From NCBI GenBank assembly GCA_027065215.1, contig JAMOOT010000374.1:1-5335 (forward strand): a stretch of 5,335 bases of DNA. The letters are read 5' to 3'. Made by a program: the position numbers and the translations under genes. The notes beneath the pieces are model-generated. The model made no database searches and was not told where the DNA came from. It saw only the letters and a list, made by a program, of their open reading frames with translations. The stretch is from Candidatus Omnitrophota bacterium (GTDB lineage: Bacteria; Omnitrophota; Gorgyraeia; S143-82). Below are positions 1 through 4,814 of this stretch, in pieces (the stretch's first letter is position 1; each line of letters begins with the position of its first letter).

Positions 1-172
1 ATTCAAATATTATATCAGGATTCCGCGGGCCATCAAACACAACCACAATACGATTGTGTTTAGAAAAACTTATTGGATGACGCAATAGATAACGAAGAAA
101 TGAACGCCGCAAATCTTCACCTCTCAACTTTAACTTCCCAATAACATTATAGGCATCCAAAACAAAAAGCAT
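1..172 (-). CDS. NYN-domain (YacP-like, PIN-fold) RNase, N-terminal part
   Basis: Partial gene: 57 codons are visible and the rest lies beyond the left edge. The protein begins MLFVLDAYNVIG, the first strand of a NYN/PIN-like nuclease fold, with the acidic D6 in a D-x-Y-N motif (usually DGYN, here DAYN). A basic helix rich in L and R follows (about residues 15-32). Then comes RIVVVFDG (41-48), the second core strand with acidic D47, which YacP-like proteins carry at the same spacing. Members of this family (YacP/Rae1 of Bacillus) are metal-dependent RNases; the remaining acidic residues would be off the window. It starts 15 bases after the nnrD stop on the same strand, so it is probably co-transcribed. 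No good Shine-Dalgarno precedes the ATG. An in-frame GTG at 187-185, directly after the nnrD stop, is an alternative start adding VRFFN. The fold assignment is fairly sure; the exact RNase role is inferred. Confidence 0.8.
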   Translation of the reverse strand, partial: MLFVLDAYNVIGKLKLRGEDLRRSFLRYLLRHPISFSKHNRIVVVFDGPRNPDIIFE

Positions 173-187
173 ATTAAAAAACCGCAC

Positions 188-1030
188 TTAATTAAAGAGG
201 GACCTCAACACAACTGGTATTGCCTCAATAATATCTCGGGCCACCAAACTTACTACTGTCTTCTCTTTTGCCGCTATATCCCCTGCTAAACCGTGAAGAT
301 ATACTGCCGAAGATAACGCCAAGAATCGATCCTTGATCAAAGAAAGAAAAGCAGTAACAACCCCTAATAGGACATCGCCAGAGCCAGCGGTTGCCATACC
401 TGGATTACCGGTAGAATTGACAAAGATATCTCCTTCTGGGCCTGCTACTACCGTATCTTTCCCTTTTAAAACAACCCATGTAGAATGCTCCTTGGCATAC
501 TTTAAGGCTAATTCTTCACGATTCGCCTTTATTTCAGGAATCGGAAGATTAAGAAGATAAGAAAATTCACCTAAATGAGGAGTAATCACCTTACCATTAA
601 AAAGAAATTCCTGCCCTTTCAGTAACCGTAAGGCATCTGCATCAATAACCACTGGGATCCTATGCGAGTCAGAGACTGAAAGGATATACTCAAGCCCTTC
701 TTTTGTCTGCCAATCTAAACCAATTCCTGGGCCAATACCAAGAGAGGTAATCTTAGAAAAATCAATATTATCTGGAACCTCCTTAAGAGCATTGACTACC
801 TCAAATATCGCCTCTGGGACCAAAACTGAACAAGTGGATACCACTTCAGGATATGAGGCCAAGATAACCTTTCCAAGCCCACTTCGAATAGCAGCATAAG
901 TAGACAATGCCGCACAACCACGAGCATTATAAGATCCTGAAACAATCAATCCAGTACCATAATCTCCCTTATGACTGTCCGAACTCCGTTGATTCAGTTG
1001 CACCAGAGTTTCCAGAACCTTCTTCTTCAC
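188..1030 (-). CDS. nnrD: ADP/ATP-dependent NAD(P)H-hydrate dehydratase
   Basis: Cytoplasmic metabolite-repair enzyme (ribokinase-like fold) that dehydrates S-NAD(P)HX back to NAD(P)H using ADP or ATP. Family motifs appear in order: HKGDYG (20-25), S-G-S (31-33), the helix AAIRSGLGKV (46-55), GIGPGIG (98-104), IDADAL (129-134), TPHLGE (150-155), VVLKGKD (186-192), NSTGNPGMATAGSGD (205-219) and HGLAGD (246-251). D219 of GSGD is the expected catalytic aspartate. The family usually reads ATGGSGD or KGGTGD; here it is ATAGSGD. At 280 residues it is a stand-alone dehydratase, like the Bacillus protein, and lacks the NnrE epimerase domain found in fused forms. The start is GTG, supported by GGAGGA eight bases upstream; starting later would approach or cut the HKGDYG motif. 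The first 62 bases overlap the end of the membrane protein gene in another frame. The NYN RNase gene follows 15 bases downstream. Confidence 0.95.
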   Translation of the reverse strand: MKKKVLETLVQLNQRSSDSHKGDYGTGLIVSGSYNARGCAALSTYAAIRSGLGKVILASYPEVVSTCSVLVPEAIFEVVNALKEVPDNIDFSKITSLGIGPGIGLDWQTKEGLEYILSVSDSHRIPVVIDADALRLLKGQEFLFNGKVITPHLGEFSYLLNLPIPEIKANREELALKYAKEHSTWVVLKGKDTVVAGPEGDIFVNSTGNPGMATAGSGDVLLGVVTAFLSLIKDRFLALSSAVYLHGLAGDIAAKEKTVVSLVARDIIEAIPVVLRSLFN

Positions 1031-1856
1031 CTATTTCTTCCTCCACCATAAGATTTTTATATAGTAAATAAACCGTGCCTATCGTAAAACACAAAATAAA
1101 GGGTTGAAATCCTACATAAATGATTCCACCAACCAATACTCCTATTACCTTATGCAACAAACTCAATAAAACACCAACTACTGCCCCCATTCCATAGACA
1201 ATCAAAGATACCAATACACTACAAACCAACACAGATAATACCAATCTAACTATCAACCAAAACCTTTCTCTCGATGCCTGCCAACTCTCTACCATCCCTG
1301 TTATAACCGGACGGTCTCCAATAAAGATATGGTAAGGGGCCAAAACAAGTCTAACACCGACATAAATGATACATATAATCCCCATAAAAACCAAGAGCCC
1401 ACTTATTATCACTCCTAATTTCGCACTCACCATTGACAGGCCTAATCCAATTGCTGCACTCATTATTCCAAAGATAATCATCAACAACATCCCCAAGAGA
1501 AACAGTATCATTCCCATCCCAATACTCCTAAGCAAGTTTTTATTAGCAAATGTCACTGCCTCTCGCCAACTAACATCCTTCTTATCTATTCCTTCACAAA
1601 CAATCTTCAATTCAAAGAGAAACATCCAAGAACCCAATATCAGCAAGATTATCCACCAAATCGTAAAAATTATTTCTTTACCCAAATTACTTCCTCCCGT
1701 CCCTTCAAAAAAGAAACGCGAAACTACGGCTAAAACCCAGTTAAATCCTGAGATCACACACAACGGCCAATAAATCTTTTGCAGATCACGAGAAAAGACA
1801 ATCCCAAAGACATCACCAAATATCTTACGAACTGAAACCCCTTTTTTATCGTTCAT
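969..1856 (-). CDS. Multi-pass inner-membrane protein of unknown function (YciC/DUF975-like architecture)
   Basis: I do not recognise a specific family with certainty. The 295 residues have a short basic N-terminus, then about six hydrophobic segments: roughly 28-48, 62-86, 112-143, 147-176, 200-222 and a long stretch 224-267 that could hold one or two helices. Between the fourth and fifth lies an amphipathic loop, IFIGDRPVITGMVESWQASRERFW (residues 177-200). It resembles the region preceding a helix in YciC/DUF975/GDPD-membrane-domain proteins, where a Ser-Trp sits in a similar loop. No catalytic motif is visible. The C-terminus (271-295) is hydrophilic and acidic, rich in E, G and S, and is the part overlapped by nnrD. 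The ATG has a strong site, AGGAGG at 1867-1862, five bases upstream, and lies 16 bases after the pyrC stop, so the gene is probably in the pyr transcript. The strong independent site suggests translation uncoupled from pyrC. A role in transport or membrane organisation would be speculation. Confidence 0.88.
   Translation of the reverse strand: MNDKKGVSVRKIFGDVFGIVFSRDLQKIYWPLCVISGFNWVLAVVSRFFFEGTGGSNLGKEIIFTIWWIILLILGSWMFLFELKIVCEGIDKKDVSWREAVTFANKNLLRSIGMGMILFLLGMLLMIIFGIMSAAIGLGLSMVSAKLGVIISGLLVFMGIICIIYVGVRLVLAPYHIFIGDRPVITGMVESWQASRERFWLIVRLVLSVLVCSVLVSLIVYGMGAVVGVLLSLLHKVIGVLVGGIIYVGFQPFILCFTIGTVYLLYKNLMVEEEIGEEEGSGNSGATESTEFGQS
1039..1044 (-). promoter_or_regulatory. Ribosome binding site that fixes the nnrD GTG start
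   Basis: The minus strand reads GGAGGA, eight bases before the GTG of nnrD. It lies inside the membrane protein gene, in its stretch of glutamate codons. This near-consensus Shine-Dalgarno is the main reason for accepting a GTG start that creates a 62-base overlap. Confidence 0.8.
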
Positions 1857-1861
1857 CCTCC

Positions 1862-1867
1862 CCTCCT
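1862..1867 (-). promoter_or_regulatory. Strong ribosome binding site of the membrane protein gene
   Basis: The minus strand reads AGGAGG, then GGAGG, then ATG, in the 16-base gap after the pyrC stop. It is a near-perfect Shine-Dalgarno with five-base spacing. It is much stronger than the GGTGG sites at the pyrB and pyrC junctions, so this gene need not depend on translational coupling. Confidence 0.8.
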
Positions 1868-1872
1868 ATTTG

Positions 1873-3138
1873 TTAAACATCCTCAAAAACCACCTTACCT
1901 GATTTTATTGTAAGGAGAACCTTCCCTTTTAGAACTTTTCCGAGGAATGGAGAATTTTTCCCTCGAGAAAACAGCGATTTAGCCTCTACCCTCCATTCTC
2001 TTTTAGGGTCAATTACTACCAAGTCCGCAATATTGCCTTCTGTTAAATCTATTGGACTCAAGCCCAGTATCTCCCGTGGACGATCACAACAGAGTCGCTT
2101 TACATCCCTCCAAGTCAACTGCCCAGAATTCACAAAATAATGAACTACTGCTGACAACCACGTTTCCAATCCAACCACACCAAATGGAGATAACTCAAAC
2201 TCCAACTCCTTTTCCCAATCAGGATGAGGAGCATGATCTGTTGCAATGCAATCGATTTTACCCGATTTTATTGCCCTTAACAAGGTTTTGCGATCTTGCT
2301 CGCGTCTTAATGGTGGATTCATTTTAAAATTCGTGGGATATCCTTCTACATCTTCCTCTGTAAATATCAAATAATGAGGAGCAGTCTCACAGGTAATTAA
2401 GTGAGGATAAAAACGTTTATACCGCGAAATAATTTTAACCGATCGGCCAAGAGATATATGACAGATATGTACTCTTGCGCCCACATAAGTTGCTATTTCC
2501 AAATCCCGCAATATACCTATTGTTTCACTTATCTCCGGAATCCCTCTTAAACCTAACCGAAGGCTTACATCCCCCTCATTCATTACACCACCTTCAGAAA
2601 GGGAAGGGTCTTCACAGTGCACCATTACCAAAAGCCCTACAGTCTTTGCATATTCAAAGGCATACCGCATAAGCCGAGCGGACTCAACCGATTTTCCATC
2701 CTCCGAAACCGCTACTGCACCAGATTGTTTTAATTGGGCCATTTCAGTAAGAATCTTACCCTCTTGCCCCATTGTAATAGAGGCCACAGGATATATATCA
2801 ATCAAACCAATCCGTTTCGCCTCCCTTATTAAATAAGAAACTATAGCGGGATTATCCACCACCGGATTGGTATTAGGCATCGTACAAGCCATAGTAACCC
2901 CACCATGAACTGCGGCCTTGGAGAACGATTCTAATGTCTCCGACTCATCACTACCCGGTTGACGCGAATGGGTATGGATATCACACAAAGAAGGTAACAA
3001 AACTGCTCCATCCAAATCATAGACTTTATCAGCAGAGATAGACAAAGAAGGGGCGATACGTACAATACACCCCTTCTCTAAGAGCACATCAGCCCGATTT
3101 TCCCCCAAAATATCTACTCCACGCAATAACACCCTCAT
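1873..3138 (-). CDS. pyrC: Dihydroorotase (type I, zinc amidohydrolase)
   Basis: Third step of de novo UMP synthesis: reversible cyclisation of N-carbamoyl-L-aspartate to dihydroorotate, in the cytoplasm. At 421 residues it matches the type I class (Bacillus PyrC is about 428). It shows the amidohydrolase layout: N-terminal beta domain, DIHTHSRQPG (53-62) with the zinc ligands H55 and H57 and substrate-binding R59, MPNTNP (87-92), SEDG (145-148) with D147 as likely bridging ligand, VHCED (173-177), CHISL (226-230), ETAPHYL (251-257), KMNPPLR (272-278) and TDHAPH (300-305) with catalytic D301. All expected zinc ligands are present, so it should be active rather than a PyrC' pseudo-subunit. The usual HLREPG is HSRQPG here, a modest oddity. 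Its ATG overlaps the pyrB stop by four bases (ATGA), with GGTGG seven bases upstream. Type I dihydroorotases often associate with aspartate transcarbamoylase, which would fit this pairing (inference). Confidence 0.97.
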   Translation of the reverse strand: MRVLLRGVDILGENRADVLLEKGCIVRIAPSLSISADKVYDLDGAVLLPSLCDIHTHSRQPGSDESETLESFSKAAVHGGVTMACTMPNTNPVVDNPAIVSYLIREAKRIGLIDIYPVASITMGQEGKILTEMAQLKQSGAVAVSEDGKSVESARLMRYAFEYAKTVGLLVMVHCEDPSLSEGGVMNEGDVSLRLGLRGIPEISETIGILRDLEIATYVGARVHICHISLGRSVKIISRYKRFYPHLITCETAPHYLIFTEEDVEGYPTNFKMNPPLRREQDRKTLLRAIKSGKIDCIATDHAPHPDWEKELEFELSPFGVVGLETWLSAVVHYFVNSGQLTWRDVKRLCCDRPREILGLSPIDLTEGNIADLVVIDPKREWRVEAKSLFSRGKNSPFLGKVLKGKVLLTIKSGKVVFEDV

Positions 3139-3152
3139 CTCCGCACCACCGT
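3131..3152 (-). repeat. Coupling-junction repeat, copy 2 (pyrB/pyrC)
   Basis: A 22-base minus-strand stretch holding the end of pyrB, a GGTGG ribosome-binding-like site, the ATGA stop/start overlap and the first codons of pyrC. It matches the pyrR/pyrB junction (4057-4078) at 18 of 22 positions. The shared core is GGTGGT-x-C-x-GAGATGAG. Both upstream proteins therefore end with Val-Val-x-Arg. Confidence 0.65.
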
Positions 3153-4064
3153 ACTTATCAAATAAAGTATAGCCATTCGTACCGCCACTCCATTGGTCAC
3201 CTGTTCCAAGATAATAGATCTATCACCATCAGCCACCATAGGAACCATCTCTATTCCCCGATTCACTGGCCCAGGATGCATAATAACTGTCTTAGAAGAC
3301 AACCTTCCCATCCTTTCTTCCGTCATACCATATAACCGATGGTACTCCCGCAAAGAAGGGAACAAACCACTGTTCTGGCGTTCTCTCTGAATCCGCAAAA
3401 ATATTACTGCATCCTTATCTATAAGTGCTTCATCCAGATTTGTATAAACTCTGGCGAACTTATCAATTCCCTTGGGCATAAGAGTAAGCGGGCCACATAC
3501 ACTAACTTCTGCCTTCATCTTTCTCAATCCCCAGATATTACTTCGCGCCACTCGAGAGTGAAGGATATCACCGACAATCAAGACCCTTAAGCCCTCTATA
3601 CGACCAAACCTCTCCTGCATAGAGAACATATCCAACAAGGCCTGGGTAGGATGCTCATTTATACCATCGCCAGCATTTATCACTCCCACATCCGCCAATC
3701 TTTTAGCCAAAAGATGAGGAGCACCTGCAATAGAGTGCCTTATCACGATAATCTCGCACACCAAAGAGCGTAAATTCTTGGCCGTATCCAACAATGTCTC
3801 GCCCTTTATCACACTGCTAACAGAAGAAGATATATTGACCGTATCTGCACTCAGACGCTTCTCCGCTAACTCAAATGAAACCCGAGTCCTGGTAGAAGGC
3901 TCAAAAAAAAGATTAGCCACTGTCCATCCCTTTAACGTGGGAACTTTCTTTACCTCGCGAAATAAAAGAGGTTTAAACGACTTAGCCGTCTCTAATATTG
4001 CGGCAATCTCTTCTCGAGAAAGGTCCCTTAATCCCAACAGGTCTTTTCTCTTCCAGACACTCAT
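3135..4064 (-). CDS. pyrB: Aspartate carbamoyltransferase catalytic subunit
   Basis: Second step of de novo pyrimidine synthesis: carbamoyl phosphate plus aspartate gives N-carbamoyl aspartate. At 309 residues it is the usual catalytic-chain length. Visible motifs: the carbamoyl-phosphate site FFEPSTRTR (53-61), the swinging loop SSVIKGETLLDT (83-94) with K87, IRH (108-110), NEHPTQALLDMF (136-147), the inter-domain VGD (164-166), LRIQRER (223-229) with the aspartate-binding arginine, and MHPGPVNRG (262-270). No pyrI regulatory gene is adjacent, so E. coli-type holoenzyme regulation by PyrI is not suggested; control probably comes through PyrR. The ATG overlaps the pyrR TGA by four bases, with AGGGTGG seven bases upstream inside pyrR. 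The stop overlaps pyrC in the same way, so PyrR, PyrB and PyrC are probably made by coupled translation. Confidence 0.98.
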   Translation of the reverse strand: MSVWKRKDLLGLRDLSREEIAAILETAKSFKPLLFREVKKVPTLKGWTVANLFFEPSTRTRVSFELAEKRLSADTVNISSSVSSVIKGETLLDTAKNLRSLVCEIIVIRHSIAGAPHLLAKRLADVGVINAGDGINEHPTQALLDMFSMQERFGRIEGLRVLIVGDILHSRVARSNIWGLRKMKAEVSVCGPLTLMPKGIDKFARVYTNLDEALIDKDAVIFLRIQRERQNSGLFPSLREYHRLYGMTEERMGRLSSKTVIMHPGPVNRGIEMVPMVADGDRSIILEQVTNGVAVRMAILYLISTVVRR

Positions 4065-4078
4065 CTCAGGACCACCCT
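4057..4078 (-). repeat. Coupling-junction repeat, copy 1 (pyrR/pyrB)
   Basis: A 22-base minus-strand stretch covering the last codons of pyrR, a GGTGG site, the ATGA overlap and the first codons of pyrB. It is 18 of 22 identical to the pyrB/pyrC junction (3131-3152); the mismatches are at positions 2, 9, 11 and 20. It may reflect constraint on a coupling signal or copying of a junction. Confidence 0.65.
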
Positions 4079-4585
4079 ATCTTGCCCATCTACCTCTTTT
4101 AACTCCACATATACCCGCTTTTGGCCCGGGTCTACATCCACTCCAACTATATCCGGGCAAATTGGCATCTCTCTTCCTGGTCGGGAAACCAACACAGCCA
4201 ACCTTATAGCCGAAGGTCTTCCTACATCTAATATAGCATCCAAAGCCGCTCGAACTGTTCGACCAGTAAACAATACGTCATCTACTAAAACTACTACCTT
4301 GTCCTGAATATTTGGTATCTTGCTTTCCCGCACTTGAGGGAAATCAAACCTTCGGACAAAATCATCTCGGTATAAGTTTATATCTATCTCACCCAACGGT
4401 AGATTCAACCCATAAATCCGTTTTATATAGCGATGAATCCTCCGAGCCAAATACACACCACGGGTATAAATCCCTACAATAACTACATCCTCCAAATCAG
4501 ATAGGCGGGAAATAGGAACTGCCAGGCCCTTTTTTAGAACCTCCCGAAGGCCATTTTCATCCAGCAAAACCTTTTCTCTACCCAT
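4061..4585 (-). CDS. pyrR: Pyrimidine operon regulator PyrR / uracil phosphoribosyltransferase
   Basis: Type I phosphoribosyltransferase that in Bacillus binds pyr mRNA when UMP or UTP is high and also makes UMP from uracil and PRPP. The 174 residues align with Bacillus PyrR from residue 1: VLLDE (6-10), VGIYTRGVYLARRI (37-50), GEIDINLYRDD (65-75), the PRPP site VVLVDDVLFTGRTV (98-111), and DVGRPSAIRLAVLV (120-133). The PRPP site is intact. From my recall of the Bacillus sequence, T41 and R141 are kept (T41, R138 here), but T18, H22, H140 and R146 are replaced (K18, A22, G137, C143). A TGA stop directly precedes the ATG in frame, so the gene cannot start earlier; the conserved N-terminus rules out a later start. 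There is no clear Shine-Dalgarno. It overlaps pyrB by four bases and heads the operon. Confidence 0.96.
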   Translation of the reverse strand: MGREKVLLDENGLREVLKKGLAVPISRLSDLEDVVIVGIYTRGVYLARRIHRYIKRIYGLNLPLGEIDINLYRDDFVRRFDFPQVRESKIPNIQDKVVVLVDDVLFTGRTVRAALDAILDVGRPSAIRLAVLVSRPGREMPICPDIVGVDVDPGQKRVYVELKEVDGQDRVVLR

Positions 4586-4596
4586 TCAAAATAGGT
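4580..4596 (-). promoter_or_regulatory. Small hairpin enclosing the pyrR start codon
   Basis: On the minus strand ACCTAT (4596-4591), loop TTTGA, then ATGGGT (4585-4580) can form six pairs, one of them a U-G wobble. The second arm contains the pyrR ATG. No purine-rich ribosome binding site lies at normal distance. It could limit translation initiation, but a six-pair hairpin also arises by chance. Confidence 0.3.
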
Positions 4597-4686
4597 TACC
4601 ATACAATCCAAAGATCCTCAATAGAATCTATAAACACCCAAAAACCAAAATCTTACCCCTTTGTTTTCGCTCAGGCACTCCTTGTG

Positions 4687-4736
4687 AAAAAACAATATTT
4701 CAAAAAATCAAAATCGAATTCAAGCAAATTTGAAAT
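4687..4736 (-). terminator. Possible weak terminator or attenuator: A/U-rich hairpin plus T run
   Basis: The minus strand has ATTTCAAA (4736-4729) and its exact complement TTTGAAAT (4704-4697), separated by a 24-base loop. Four bases later comes TTTTTT (4692-4687). The geometry resembles an intrinsic terminator, but the stem has only one G-C pair and a long loop, so it should be weak. It could end the upstream nuclease gene or act in the pyr leader. Confidence 0.25.
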
Positions 4737-4753
4737 CTTACTTTCTACCCTCA

Positions 4754-4762
4754 CTTATATCA
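4754..4762 (-). promoter_or_regulatory. Candidate extended -10 promoter for the pyr operon
   Basis: The minus strand reads TGATATAAG, matching TGnTATAAT at all but the last base. No good TTGACA-like -35 lies 16-18 bases upstream. If used, it would give a leader of about 160 bases before pyrR, and the CTGTC/GACAG inverted repeat would fall at the -35 position. This is a single short-motif match in AT-rich DNA. Confidence 0.3.
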
Positions 4763-4778
4763 CACTCCGATAAGTCCA

Positions 4779-4792
4779 CTGTCTTTGGACAG
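4779..4792 (-). repeat. Perfect inverted repeat CTGTC-CAAA-GACAG
   Basis: A five-base-pair stem with a four-base loop, 22 bases after the stop of the upstream nuclease gene. There is no T run behind it, so it is not a standard terminator. A competing fold pairs GTCC (4790-4787) with GGAC (4777-4774). It could be an mRNA-end structure, an operator-like site in front of the candidate -10, or chance. Its TCCAAAGA only loosely resembles the PyrR loop. Confidence 0.4.
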
Positions 4793-4814
4793 GCATTCAA
4801 ATCCAACATCTAAC

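Larger units (their letters stand above)
4586..4814 (-). other. AT-rich intergenic region / likely pyrR leader
   Basis: This 229-base gap is the only sizeable non-coding stretch in the window and must hold any operon promoter and leader. On the minus strand I see a perfect CTGTC/GACAG hairpin near the upstream gene, a TGATATAAG extended -10 candidate, an A/U-rich hairpin followed by TTTTTT, an AAGGAG at 4683-4678 with no well-spaced start codon, and a hairpin at the pyrR start. I find no good copy of the Bacillus PyrR binding loop (consensus around AGUCC-AGAGA-GGCU) and no GC-rich terminator. Confidence 0.6.

Noticed and set aside
173..187. GTG at 187-185 as the start of the NYN gene
   Set aside because: It is in frame and cannot be excluded, but its nearest purine-rich site (GAGG) is about 14 bases away and the conserved domain begins at the ATG at 172.
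1366..1773. Plus-strand open frame of 135 codons opposite the membrane protein gene
   Set aside because: It is antisense to a well-supported gene, consists of the I/L/P/N/K-rich complement of hydrophobic codons, and has no family motif.
3778..4209. Plus-strand open frame of 143 codons across pyrB and pyrR
   Set aside because: It runs antisense through two strongly conserved genes and their overlap, with no recognisable domain.
4537..4611. Short TTG-start frame overlapping the pyrR 5' end, preceded by GAGG
   Set aside because: About 24 codons, rare start, mostly antiphase to conserved pyrR codons; nothing beyond the GAGG supports translation.
4627..4678. Possible 16-codon leader peptide starting GTG at 4678 and ending TAG
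   Set aside because: The AAGGAG overlaps the GTG itself, so spacing is wrong, and the peptide (start MPERKQ) has no run of regulatory codons.
4774..4790. GTCC...GGAC fold as a PyrR binding loop
   Set aside because: Only TCC-A and GA resemble the consensus; the closing GG and purine bulge are missing, and it would lie at or upstream of the candidate promoter.
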